In this document: positions 1 to 6,493 of the stretch, in pieces | Position numbering within the stretch: position 1 is the first letter of the stretch | Layout of the letters: each line of letters begins with the position of its first letter | Source of the DNA: Pseudomonadota bacterium | Lineage (GTDB): Bacteria; Desulfobacterota; Desulfobacteria; Desulfobacterales; RPRI01 | Length of the DNA: 8,416 bases | Direction of reading: 5' to 3' | NCBI GenBank assembly: GCA_018830925.1 | Contig: JAHJRK010000318.1 | Coordinates: forward strand, 1-8,416 | The notes under the pieces: generated by a model | Told to the model about the DNA's origin: nothing | Database searches by the model: none | What the model saw: the letters and a program-made list of their open reading frames with translations, nothing else | Program-made: the position numbers and the translations under genes

Positions 1-1
1 A

Positions 2-520
2 ATAGTCAAACTTGGGCCCGATTACGGTATGACGATTCCTTTGATTGCGGCCCATCTCTTCTGTTTCTTTTTCGGCATCCTTGCAGACGACACGCCTCCT
101 GTCGGCCTCGCTGCTTATGCGGCTGCGGCAATAGCAAAATCGGATCCCATACGCACCGGTATCCAAGGCTTTACGTATGATATACGGACAGCCATTCTTC
201 CCTTCATTTTCATATTCAATACCGATATACTTCTTATCGGCATAGACGACTGGCCGCATATTATAATTATATTTCTGACAGGCGCAATGGCCATGTGCGC
301 TTTCGCGGCGCTCACCCAGAATTACTTTGCCGCAAAAAACAGAATTTATGAGAGCCTCCTTCTTGCCGCGGTTGTTATTACGGTACTGCGTCCTCACTGG
401 GTTGCTGAGGTGACGGGTTTTGGCAATAACTTCGTATGGTATGCCATCGGAACCGGAATATTTATTTTTACATACATTATTCAGCTTCCGAGGGTGCGGG
501 CTGCGGCAAAGAAACTATAA
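2..520 (+). CDS. TRAP transporter fused permease, C-terminal fragment (TAXI/DctM-like), 5' end outside the window
   Basis: The frame is open from the first bases, so the gene starts upstream and only about 172 C-terminal residues are visible. TRAP permeases are inner-membrane proteins that use ion gradients to import organic acids or amino acids delivered by a periplasmic binding protein. The segment with FGILADDTPPVGLAAYAAAA (codons from about position 83) matches the conserved DctM-type signature of the large or fused permease (usually FGILAD.TPPVALAAYAA). It is followed by SDPIRTG and a further helix ending in PFIFIFN. Three more hydrophobic stretches follow: IIIIFLTGAMAMCAFAA, LLLAAVVITVL and WYAIGTGIFIFTYII. 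A short basic tail (RVRAAAKKL) ends the protein, which fits the TAXI-associated 4TM/12TM fusions. The ATG at 29 lies inside the conserved core and is not the real start. The substrate cannot be told from this part. The family call is confident; fused versus separate large subunit is less so. Confidence 0.85.
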   Translation: MVKLGPDYGMTIPLIAAHLFCFFFGILADDTPPVGLAAYAAAAIAKSDPIRTGIQGFTYDIRTAILPFIFIFNTDILLIGIDDWPHIIIIFLTGAMAMCAFAALTQNYFAAKNRIYESLLLAAVVITVLRPHWVAEVTGFGNNFVWYAIGTGIFIFTYIIQLPRVRAAAKKL

Positions 521-658
521 GTATCAATGGGGAATGAAGGAATATAACTATACCGGAATGGAGCATAGATCAGGCTGTGAAAAAGCTTCAATTGAGATGT
601 TAATATAATGCCCTGTTCTTGATAATGATTGAAAAAATCTGATGTTTTGTTGTAAACG
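521..658. other. Convergent intergenic region, TRAP permease / yifB
   Basis: This stretch lies between two genes that point at each other. I found no recognisable gene, RNA or strong GC-rich terminator hairpin in it. It contains the 8-base palindrome TCAATTGA and AT-rich sequence. The only termination candidate is the weak structure at its right edge, listed separately. Confidence 0.6.
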
Positions 659-660
659 TC
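631..660 (-). terminator. Weak candidate factor-independent terminator for yifB
   Basis: Read on the minus strand, GACGTTT and AAACATC form a stem with one mismatch around the loop ACAACA (positions 660 to 641). AGATTTTTTC follows at 640-631, supplying a T tract three bases past the stem. The stem is AT-rich and starts at the yifB stop codon, so it would be a poor terminator. It is listed because nothing better lies in the convergent gap. Confidence 0.25.
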
Positions 661-2194
661 AATGAAAGACTTTGCTCCTGTCGAGGCTGCGGTACTGAAT
701 CGCTTCTGAAACATGCTCAGAGCTTATATCCGCTTTTCCGTCAAGATCAGCTATTGTGCGGGCTATTTTTAAAATCCGGTTGAAACCCCTTGCGGATAGC
801 CCCAGTTTATCTATTGCTGCCTCAAGGAGACCGCACGAATCATCGTCTATTTTGCAATATTTTTTTACATGCCTGCTGTTCATCTGGGAATTGCAGTATA
901 TTTTTGTCTGCCTGAACCGCTCCGACTGAATAGATCTCGAATCGGTTACCCGTTTCAGTATATCTTCTGAGGATTCCGCAGTAATGTCCACCATAAGATC
1001 TCTGTATGGAACGGCCGGCACTTCAACATGAATATCGATCCTGTCCATGAGTGGTCCAGATATTTTCGATCTGTATCGGTGTATCTGCTGGTATGTACAT
1101 TTGCATTCATGCTTGGGGTCCGAGAAATAGCCGCAGGGACATGGATTCATAGCCGCTACAAGCATGAAGCTTGATGGATATGTAATTGTCGACGAAGCTC
1201 TTGATATCGTAACATTCATGTCTTCAAGCGGTTGCCGCAGTACTTCAAGCACATGCTTCTTGAATTCTGAAAGCTCGTCTAAAAAAAGGACTCCGTTATG
1301 CGCAAGGCTGACCTCTCCCGGCCTTGGCACATGACCTCCTCCGATTAAACCCGCATCCGAAATTGTGTGGTGTGGAGACCTGAAAGGCCTTTTGACGATC
1401 AGGGCATCTCCTTTTGGAAGCATACCCACAACACTGTAGATCTTTGTAGTCTCAAGCGCTTCTTCGAAAGTTATCGGAGGCAATACGGAGGGAAGGCGTT
1501 TTGCAAGCATGGTTTTTCCCGAACCGGGAGGACCTATCATGATAAGATTATGGCCACCTGCCGCGGCTACTTCAAGCGCTCTTTTGGCATGTTCCTGTCC
1601 TCTCACTTCAGAAAAATCGACATCATAACAGCTGTTTCTTTCAAATAATGCAGATATATCGGTTTTTACCGCTTCGAGTTGTTCGGCTCCTCGGAAAAAA
1701 TCGGTCGCCTGAGAGAGCGTCTTAACCGGAAAAACCGAAATCCCTCTTACAACCGAAGCCTCTTTCCCGTTTTCAACAGGAACTATGATGCCATCATAAC
1801 CTGCATCTTTAGCCGCAAGCGCCATAGGCAGAGAACCGTTTACAGGCTTTATACGCCCGTCCAGCGACAACTCGCCGAGCACGAGATATCTTGCGAGCAT
1901 TTTCCCCATAATAATGCCGGTTGCGGATAGTATTCCGAGAGCGATCGGGAGATCAAAACCGGTTCCTTCCTTTTTTATGTTGGCTGGAGCAAGGTTGACT
2001 GTTATTCTGTCGTCAGGAAATGAATATCCGGAATTTGTAATGGCGGATTTAACGCGTTCCCTGCTCTCCTTTACCGCTGCTTCCGGAAGACCTACCGTAG
2101 TAAAAGAAGGAAGCCCTGAAGCTATATCCACCTCCACCTCAACAAGATATGCGTCTATGCCGATAACCGCACTGCTCAAAACCTTTGCTAGCAT
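659..2194 (-). CDS. comM: YifB/ComM family Mg-chelatase-like AAA+ ATPase
   Basis: This is a complete 511-residue protein of the usual YifB/ComM length. In naturally transformable bacteria, ComM is a hexameric helicase that promotes branch migration during integration of incoming DNA. The family is widespread in non-competent species too, where its role is less clear. Residues 1-170 form the N-terminal ChlI-like (Lon-protease-fold) domain, with the conserved stretches VGLPEAAVKESRERVKSAI and LVLGELSLDGRI. The AAA+ core follows: Walker A GPPGSGKT (221-228), FRSPHHTISDAGLIGGG (271-287), Walker B VLFLDEL (302-308), sensor-1 Asn350 in AAMNPCPCG, and DRIDIHVEV (384-392) with a probable arginine finger. 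Cys352, 354, 364 and 366 form a CPCG...CKC cluster typical of the family and possibly metal-binding. The C-terminal LSARGFNRILKIARTIADL (465-483) is the sensor-2/Mg_chelatase_C signature. The ATG is supported by AAGGAG six bases upstream. It is divergent from lpxC and alone in its transcription unit here. Confidence 0.95.
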   Translation of the reverse strand: MLAKVLSSAVIGIDAYLVEVEVDIASGLPSFTTVGLPEAAVKESRERVKSAITNSGYSFPDDRITVNLAPANIKKEGTGFDLPIALGILSATGIIMGKMLARYLVLGELSLDGRIKPVNGSLPMALAAKDAGYDGIIVPVENGKEASVVRGISVFPVKTLSQATDFFRGAEQLEAVKTDISALFERNSCYDVDFSEVRGQEHAKRALEVAAAGGHNLIMIGPPGSGKTMLAKRLPSVLPPITFEEALETTKIYSVVGMLPKGDALIVKRPFRSPHHTISDAGLIGGGHVPRPGEVSLAHNGVLFLDELSEFKKHVLEVLRQPLEDMNVTISRASSTITYPSSFMLVAAMNPCPCGYFSDPKHECKCTYQQIHRYRSKISGPLMDRIDIHVEVPAVPYRDLMVDITAESSEDILKRVTDSRSIQSERFRQTKIYCNSQMNSRHVKKYCKIDDDSCGLLEAAIDKLGLSARGFNRILKIARTIADLDGKADISSEHVSEAIQYRSLDRSKVFH

Positions 2195-2198
2195 ACTT

Positions 2199-2206
2199 TC
2201 TCCTTT
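2199..2206 (-). promoter_or_regulatory. Ribosome binding site of yifB/comM
   Basis: On the minus strand, AAAAAGGAGAAAGTATG places a strong AAGGAG Shine-Dalgarno sequence about six bases before the ATG at 2194. This fixes the start of the gene. Confidence 0.75.
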
Positions 2207-2236
2207 TTAACAGTAAAAGGCCGGGTTCGAAAGTTA

Positions 2237-2265
2237 TCTATATAGAATATTATTGTTAAGATCAA
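2237..2265 (-). promoter_or_regulatory. Candidate sigma70 promoter for yifB/comM
   Basis: On the minus strand, TTGATC (2265-2260) and TATAGA (2242-2237) are separated by exactly 17 bases. Each matches the -35/-10 consensus at four of six positions. The predicted transcript would start near 2230, giving a leader of roughly 35 bases ahead of the well-placed ribosome site. The region is AT-rich, so chance matches are likely, and this is only a candidate. Confidence 0.35.
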
Positions 2266-2272
2266 GAAATTG

Positions 2273-2302
2273 TTGACAATAAAGATGCTGATAAGTTATT
2301 GT
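2273..2302 (+). promoter_or_regulatory. Candidate sigma70 promoter for lpxC
   Basis: A perfect TTGACA (2273-2278) is followed after 18 bases by TATTGT (2297-2302), which matches four of six positions of the -10 consensus. It points toward lpxC, would leave a leader of about 110 bases, and sits back-to-back with the candidate yifB promoter. A second, weaker TTGACG lies at 2365-2370 without a good -10 partner. Confidence 0.4.
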
Positions 2303-2327
2303 TGCGATATTCATCCATCTGAGATAT

Positions 2328-2405
2328 ATTCCACATGACTTCCAGGTACATGCTGTAACCGCGGTTGACGGCTGGATTGTAATGCTGGTTAAAGGAATGT
2401 GGAAT
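2328..2405 (+). other. Inverted repeat / possible stem-loop in the lpxC leader
   Basis: ATTCCACAT (2328-2336) and ATGTGGAAT (2397-2405) are perfect 9-base reverse complements around a 60-base loop. The loop contains the 10-base palindrome AACCGCGGTT (2357-2366). The right arm holds GTGGAA, the only purine-rich stretch close to the lpxC start, so pairing would hide it. Biological use is inferred; the complementarity is directly visible. Confidence 0.4.
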
Positions 2406-2418
2406 TCTGACTGATATA

Positions 2419-3285
2419 ATGGGTTGCTATTTAAATCAAAGAACTGTTGCAAAAACTGTTTGCTGTTCGGGGGTTGGTGTTCACTCGGGCAAGGATGTTA
2501 ATCTGACCATAAAGCCGGCGCCGGCTAATTATGGAATCAAATTCATAAGAACCGATCTTCCCGACAATCCAAGCATACCTGCCCGCTTCAGCATGGTTGT
2601 TGATACGAGCCTCGCAACCGTAATCGGGCATGACGGATTTATTGTTTCAACCATAGAACATCTTATGGCAACATTTGCCGGACTTTCTATTGACAATGCC
2701 GCTGTTGAGCTTGATTCATATGAAATGCCGATAATGGATGGAAGCGCCGAGCCTTTCACGCGTCTGATAAAAGAGGCCGGGGTTAAGGAGCAGGATGGCC
2801 CGAGATATTATTTTGTTGTGACAAAACCCATTGAGCTGAAAAAAGACGGAAAATCTGTGGGAATATATCCTTCATCCGATTTTAAAATTACATGTACCAT
2901 AGAATTTGATCATCCTCTGATAAAAAAACAGACTTTTTCCGCCGGAATTACCGCTAATGTATTTGAGCATGAAATATGCAGCGCAAGGACTTTCGGTTTT
3001 TTACACGAAATCGAATATCTTAAGCAGTATGGTTTTGCCCGTGGAGGATCTCTTGAGAATGTTGTTGTAATTGACAAAAGCACTATTTTAAACAACGATG
3101 GGCTCCGTTTTCCGGACGAATTTGTCAGGCATAAAATCCTGGATTCCATAGGCGACTTTTCTCTACTTGGTTTGCCTGTCATAGGGCATTTTGTGCTAAA
3201 CAAATCAGGACATGCTTTTAATCATGCTTTTATTGAAACGTTTTTTTCCAATAAGGAATCATGGGAAACCCGAACTCTTACATAA
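2419..3285 (+). CDS. lpxC: UDP-3-O-acyl-N-acetylglucosamine deacetylase LpxC
   Basis: LpxC is a cytosolic zinc enzyme. It removes the acetyl group from UDP-3-O-acyl-GlcNAc, the committed step of lipid A synthesis. The 288 residues cover the whole catalytic fold and are close to the shorter family members. All key residues are present at nearly canonical numbers: Glu80-His81 in STIEHLMA (zinc ligand and catalytic base), DGSAEPF (107-113), RTFGF (190-194), GGSLENVVV (209-217), His238, Lys239, Asp242 and Asp246 in VRHKILDSIGD, and His265 in SGHAFNH. The extended tail of the E. coli enzyme is absent. ATG 2419 is the only usable start, because an in-frame stop lies at 2380-2382 with no ATG, GTG or TTG between, and the QRTVAKTV opening matches the family. 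No good Shine-Dalgarno precedes it; GGAA is about 14 bases away. The next gene begins 21 bases after the stop. Confidence 0.97.
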   Translation: MGCYLNQRTVAKTVCCSGVGVHSGKDVNLTIKPAPANYGIKFIRTDLPDNPSIPARFSMVVDTSLATVIGHDGFIVSTIEHLMATFAGLSIDNAAVELDSYEMPIMDGSAEPFTRLIKEAGVKEQDGPRYYFVVTKPIELKKDGKSVGIYPSSDFKITCTIEFDHPLIKKQTFSAGITANVFEHEICSARTFGFLHEIEYLKQYGFARGGSLENVVVIDKSTILNNDGLRFPDEFVRHKILDSIGDFSLLGLPVIGHFVLNKSGHAFNHAFIETFFSNKESWETRTLT

Positions 3286-3306
3286 TGACAAAAGACAAAT
3301 AACGAT

Positions 3307-3876
3307 ATGAAAATACTAAGAAAATATAAAACGTGGGTGGTTTTTCTCTGCTTTCTTCTTGTACTGCCGGGAACAGGTTTTGCTCAGGTGGCAAAACTAA
3401 CCAACATAGCAATTACCAGATATCATGACGATCTTCTCTTTAAGATAAATCTGGACGGCGCTTTCAGGGAAGATATGAACAAAGCAATAATGAGCGGGGT
3501 GCCTGCCACATTCTCCTTTTATATCAAACTTAACAGAGTAAAAAACTTATGGTTTAACAGCAATATTGCCGATATTTATTTAACCCATACAATCAAATAC
3601 GATACCCTGAAAAAGGTTTATACCGTTTCCCGACCATGGAAGAACAGCGACCCGGTTGTTACCGAATCTTTTAAAGAAGCTCAGGAACTGATGACTCAGA
3701 TTGACGGATTAAAAATTGTCCAGTTAAACAGGCTTGAAAAAAACGGGCATTACCAAATAGAGGCCAAAGCAGAAGTCAGCAAGCTTACCCTGCCGTTTTA
3801 TCTCCATTATGTTTTTCTGTTTGTTTCTCTGTGGGACTTTGAAACCGATTGGTATTTAATAGACTTTGTCTATTAG
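3307..3876 (+). CDS. DUF4390 domain-containing exported protein
   Basis: This 189-residue protein has no established biochemical function. Residues 1-26 form a signal peptide: basic MKILRKYK, the hydrophobic core VVFLCFLLVLP, then GFA before a likely cleavage at about residue 26/27. It is therefore probably periplasmic or envelope-associated. The mature part resembles DUF4390 throughout, with LTNIAITRYHDDLLFKINL, GAFREDMNKAIMSGVPATF, a THTIKYDTLKKVYTVSR segment (93-109), VSKLTLPFYLHY (157-168) and the aromatic ending LWDFETDWYLIDFVY. The C-terminal FYLHYVFLFVSLW stretch is hydrophobic and may contact the membrane. I know this family as a regular neighbour of NtrY-like kinases in Desulfobacterota. 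That context suggests a role in, or upstream of, signalling at the envelope, but this is inference. It lies 21 bases after lpxC with no clear ribosome site, so translation may be coupled. Confidence 0.88.
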   Translation: MKILRKYKTWVVFLCFLLVLPGTGFAQVAKLTNIAITRYHDDLLFKINLDGAFREDMNKAIMSGVPATFSFYIKLNRVKNLWFNSNIADIYLTHTIKYDTLKKVYTVSRPWKNSDPVVTESFKEAQELMTQIDGLKIVQLNRLEKNGHYQIEAKAEVSKLTLPFYLHYVFLFVSLWDFETDWYLIDFVY

Positions 3877-3887
3877 TAAATTAGTAA
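3872..3887 (+). repeat. Tandem 8-base duplication over the DUF4390 stop codon
   Basis: ATTAGTAA occurs twice back to back (3872-3879 and 3880-3887), with the TAG stop codon inside the first copy. It looks like a small replication-slippage duplication and has no obvious function. Confidence 0.6.
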
Positions 3888-3905
3888 TTATTTCCTGAGT
3901 TTTTC

Positions 3906-3947
3906 TACCCCTCAAGGGGGTACTGAGAAGAGTCCCGTTTATCGGGG
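3906..3947 (+). other. Two adjacent GC-rich hairpins after the DUF4390 gene
   Basis: TACCCC...GGGGTA (3906-3922) forms a six-pair stem plus a T-G pair around the loop CAA. CCCG/CGGG (3934-3937 with 3943-3946) forms a second short stem with loop TTTAT. Neither is followed by a T tract on the plus strand, and the minus strand shows none directly after them either. They are therefore not typical intrinsic terminators. They could end or protect a processed transcript, or form part of the ntrY leader. Confidence 0.4.
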
Positions 3948-3998
3948 TTAAGCCGTCGTTCAAAAATAACCGTAACATTAAAATGCCGTGACCGGCAT

Positions 3999-4004
3999 AA
4001 GGAG
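3999..4004 (+). promoter_or_regulatory. Perfect Shine-Dalgarno sequence AAGGAG within a hairpin arm
   Basis: AAGGAG lies 10 bases before the ATG at 4015. Apart from its first A, it is inside the left arm of the 11-base inverted repeat, so folding would block it. It is the best ribosome-binding match anywhere in the lpxC-to-rsmD series, yet it serves no long gene. Confidence 0.45.
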
Positions 4005-4014
4005 CCGTAACGGA

Positions 4015-4068
4015 ATGGCCAGAAATGTAATTGTTATTTATTTACGGCTCCTAAAATCCGGTTATTGA
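4015..4068 (+). CDS. Possible 17-residue leader peptide upstream of ntrY
   Basis: A short frame, ATG at 4015 to TGA at 4066, would encode MARNVIVIYLRLLKSGY. It has a perfect AAGGAG at a spacing of 10. Codons 10-13 contain the right arm of the 11-base hairpin, and the final codons overlap the right arm of the outer stem. A ribosome on this frame would therefore open both stems. The frame ends 22 bases before the ntrY ATG and is out of frame with it. The peptide is hydrophobic and basic and has no run of one amino acid such as classical attenuators show. It may be chance, since 17-codon frames are common; the combination with the ribosome site and stem is what makes it worth recording. Confidence 0.3.
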   Translation: MARNVIVIYLRLLKSGY

Positions 4069-4090
4069 ATGAATCCTCTCCAAAACCGAT

Positions 4091-6328
4091 ATGCGCAATA
4101 ACTCACACTCCAATAAATATTCCACTGACTCCACACAGGAAAGCTTCAGACGTAAAAGAGAAGGCATTATAATCATTGCAATAATATTCATCGTTGCCTT
4201 TTTGACATTCCTTGAAAGCAGAATCATTAAATTCGGAACCGATATACCTGTATCAAACACAGTTCTGATGTTTATCCTGATCAATATAAATTTATTATTG
4301 CTCATCCTTCTGATATTTCTGGTATTCAGAAACCTGTTTAAGCTTCTTTATGATAGAAAAAAGAAGGCCGCAGGGGCAAAACTCCGTACAAAACTTGTTA
4401 TAGCCTTCGGTACCCTCACCCTCTTGCCGACAATAATTTTATTTTTCTTTTCAATTAGTTTTATAACCACCAGTATTGAATTCTGGTTTAATGTTCCAGT
4501 TGAGCAGGCGCTTGAAAATTCACTTGATGTCGGGCGATCCTATTATGACCAGATTAAGGATAATAACAGGTTTTATCTGGAAAGAATTTCGTATCAAATC
4601 AACTCCAAAAAACTCCTTGATCCTCTTAAAATAAATTCTCTTTCCCACTATCTGGTGGTTGTTCAAAGATCATTTAATATAAACGCAATCGAATTATATA
4701 ATAGTGATTTCGAACGGGTCTCTTTCGCACTTGCTCCTCAGCTCGAAAACTTCCCTTTAGATACCATTACTCCCGATAATATTCAAAAAAACATGTCTCC
4801 TGAAAATATCCGTACTATCACTGAAAAAATATCCCGGGGAGAGCTTGTACGGATTATCGGAACAGTGCCTTTTGGAGTCCAGCCAAATGAGGCAAACGGG
4901 TATATCGTTTTGACAAGCCTGATTTCCAATCATCTTTCCAACAAAATGAAATCTATTTCCCTCGGCTTTGAAGAATACCAGCAAATCAAACTATATAAAA
5001 AGCCGATTCAGATTTCATATTATATATTACTCTCAATCGTTGCATTGCTTGTGCTTTTTTGCGCCATCTGGTTCGGTTTTTATCTTGCCAAATCAATTAC
5101 TATCCCTATCATGGAATTAGCTGAAGGTACACGGAGAGTCGCTGAAGGAGATCTTGGTTTCAGCATTGATATAAAGGCAGATGATGAAATAGGAAGCCTT
5201 GTCAACTCATTTAATAAAATGACAAAGGATCTTAGGACAGGCAGGGAACAAATCGAACTTTCAGCACAAATGCTTGGGCTGCAAAACATCGAGATTGAAG
5301 AAAGACGCCGGTACATGGAAATCGTATTAAAAAACATCTCGACAGGAGTTATAACCCTTGATGCCGGCGGAATTATCACAACAATAAATAAGTCGGCAGA
5401 AAAGATGCTAAGTCTTGAACCTGATGAAATTATAGGAAAAAGCTATAAAGAGCTTTTGAAAGATCAGCATCTTAGCCTTGCCGGCGAAATAATGGAAAGC
5501 CTTTCAATTTCAAAAGATAATGCTGTTGAATTACCCTTAAGTCTCTCCATAGGGGAAAGACGCCGGAGTTTTCTTATAAATGTCAATGCATTAAAAGATG
5601 ATTCCGATCAGCACGTGGGGCTGGTTATGGTTTTTGACGACCTGACCGAACTTGAGAAAGCCCAGAGGATGGCCGCGTGGAGGGAAGTAGCGCGGCGAAT
5701 AGCGCATGAAGTAAAGAATCCCTTAACGCCGATAAAACTGTCTGCGCAGCGACTTAAACGAAAATATTCGAAACAGATCAACGAACCGATATTTGAAGAA
5801 TGTACCCGCATGATAATAGATCATGTTGATTTAATTAGAAATCTTGTTAATGAGTTTTCATCCTTTGCGAGGTTTCCTACTGCAAATCCGGTTCCGTGTG
5901 ATTTGCCTTCAATAATCAGAGAGACGATTGCGCTTTATAAGGAAGGCCATCAAACAATTCTGTTCGGCGTAAATATTCCTGATAACATACCGCGTCTTAA
6001 CCTGGACAGGCAGCAGATAAAACAGGCGATGATCAATCTGGTTGATAATGCGGTTGCTGCAATTAAAGATCACGGCAATATTCTTATTACGCTTGAGCAT
6101 GATAATGAATTAAAATCAGTAAGGATTGAAGTTGCTGATGACGGAGCAGGTATATCTGAAGAAGATAAGACGCGGCTTTTCGAACCGACTTTTTCAACAA
6201 AAAAAACCGGGTCAGGCCTTGGGCTCACTATAGTAAACACAATTATTGCCGACCATAAAGGCATTATTCGGGTTCAGGACAATTATCCGAAAGGAACAAA
6301 ATTTGTCATTGAGCTGCCTGTAATTTAA
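4091..6328 (+). CDS. ntrY: NtrY-like membrane sensor histidine kinase (HAMP-PAS-HisKA-HATPase)
   Basis: This is a 745-residue kinase of usual NtrY length. It would autophosphorylate on histidine and pass phosphate to the NtrX-like regulator encoded next. Hydrophobic segments lie at about residues 25-42, 57-80, 101-127 and 308-333, with a periplasmic region of roughly 180 residues between the last two. A HAMP linker follows (about 331-384, including GDLGFSIDIKADDEIGSLVNSFN in two parts). Then come a PAS domain (about 404-515) and the HisKA motif HEVKNPLTP with acceptor His539. The ATP-binding domain has the N box NLVDNAVAAI (649-658), G1 DDGAGI (683-688), F box LFEPTFSTK and G2 GSGLGL (707-712). 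All catalytic boxes are intact. No Shine-Dalgarno is seen before ATG 4091, so the start is moderately sure; the preceding leader may control it. The signal sensed is unknown, and the neighbourhood hints at the envelope. Confidence 0.93.
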   Translation: MRNNSHSNKYSTDSTQESFRRKREGIIIIAIIFIVAFLTFLESRIIKFGTDIPVSNTVLMFILININLLLLILLIFLVFRNLFKLLYDRKKKAAGAKLRTKLVIAFGTLTLLPTIILFFFSISFITTSIEFWFNVPVEQALENSLDVGRSYYDQIKDNNRFYLERISYQINSKKLLDPLKINSLSHYLVVVQRSFNINAIELYNSDFERVSFALAPQLENFPLDTITPDNIQKNMSPENIRTITEKISRGELVRIIGTVPFGVQPNEANGYIVLTSLISNHLSNKMKSISLGFEEYQQIKLYKKPIQISYYILLSIVALLVLFCAIWFGFYLAKSITIPIMELAEGTRRVAEGDLGFSIDIKADDEIGSLVNSFNKMTKDLRTGREQIELSAQMLGLQNIEIEERRRYMEIVLKNISTGVITLDAGGIITTINKSAEKMLSLEPDEIIGKSYKELLKDQHLSLAGEIMESLSISKDNAVELPLSLSIGERRRSFLINVNALKDDSDQHVGLVMVFDDLTELEKAQRMAAWREVARRIAHEVKNPLTPIKLSAQRLKRKYSKQINEPIFEECTRMIIDHVDLIRNLVNEFSSFARFPTANPVPCDLPSIIRETIALYKEGHQTILFGVNIPDNIPRLNLDRQQIKQAMINLVDNAVAAIKDHGNILITLEHDNELKSVRIEVADDGAGISEEDKTRLFEPTFSTKKTGSGLGLTIVNTIIADHKGIIRVQDNYPKGTKFVIELPVI

Positions 6329-6344
6329 TTATATAGGAATTTGC

Positions 6345-6450
6345 ATTTTGGCCGCAGATGAACGCAGATTTTAGTCCGCCAGAGGCGGATAAATATAAAG
6401 AGCTAATAAAATAATTATTTGCGGATATTTGCGAAAACCTGCGTCCTAAT
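6345..6450. repeat. Imperfect inverted-repeat element between ntrY and ntrX
   Basis: The left arm has CGCAGAT twice with a 10-base period (6353-6359 and 6363-6369). The right arm has three 10-base units in opposite orientation: ATTTGCGGAT, ATTTGCGAAA and ACCTGCGTCC (6417-6446). Between them is a perfect TCCGCC-AGA-GGCGGA hairpin (6375-6389). I recall similar CGCAGATGAACGCAGAT-type sequences as common intergenic repeats in Desulfobacterota and other phyla, so this is probably a decayed dispersed element. It carries no gene. It has pushed ntrX away from ntrY without introducing an obvious T-tract terminator. Confidence 0.6.
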
Positions 6451-6479
6451 TGAAACTTGTTTTAACCGGTGTATTCTTG

Positions 6480-6484
6480 AAGGA
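6480..6484 (+). promoter_or_regulatory. Ribosome binding site deciding the ntrX start
   Basis: AAGGA lies nine bases before the ATG at 6494, where the receiver domain begins. The open frame extends 25 codons further upstream to a TTG at 6419. That part is encoded by the intergenic repeat and has no receiver similarity, so the downstream ATG is preferred. Confidence 0.75.
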
Positions 6485-6493
6485 ATAAAAAAA

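Larger units (their letters stand above)
3959..4069 (+). other. Predicted structured leader upstream of ntrY, three nested or adjacent stems
   Basis: Three perfect inverted repeats fit together as a junction. The outer stem pairs AATAACCG (3965-3972) with CGGTTATT (4059-4066) and can extend by TTC/GAA across a small bulge. Inside it are ATGCCG/CGGCAT (3983-3988, 3993-3998) with a TGAC tetraloop, and the 11-base pair AGGAGCCGTAA/TTACGGCTCCT (4000-4010, 4042-4052). The right strand of the long stem is followed by AAAATC, so it is not a terminator. The long stem would bury the AAGGAG sequence at 3999-4004, the ribosome site of a small reading frame described separately. No known riboswitch class is recognised. 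A palindromic mobile remnant is the main alternative. Confidence 0.45.

Noticed and set aside
29..520. TRAP permease fragment as a complete 163-residue gene starting at ATG 29
   Set aside because: The frame is open to the window edge and the ATG lies within the conserved membrane core, so the gene is truncated by the window and not a short protein.
2412..2420. Perfect extended -10 sequence TGATATAAT
   Set aside because: It overlaps the lpxC start codon. Transcription from it would begin inside the gene, and no alternative in-frame start follows before conserved residues. No -35 partner is present. Treated as chance.
2234..2452. 72-codon minus-strand open frame in the yifB-lpxC spacer
   Set aside because: It starts with TTG inside lpxC, has no ribosome site and runs through both promoter candidates. 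Its translation resembles no family I know.
4031..4057. Possible promoter TTGTTA...TAAAAT directly upstream of ntrY
   Set aside because: The spacing is only 15 bases and the -35 match is poor; both elements lie inside the stem and small frame described for the leader. Not strong enough to call.
6419..6493. 25-residue N-terminal extension of ntrX from a TTG codon
   Set aside because: It is encoded by the intergenic repeat, precedes the natural receiver start, and a good AAGGA sits just before ATG 6494.
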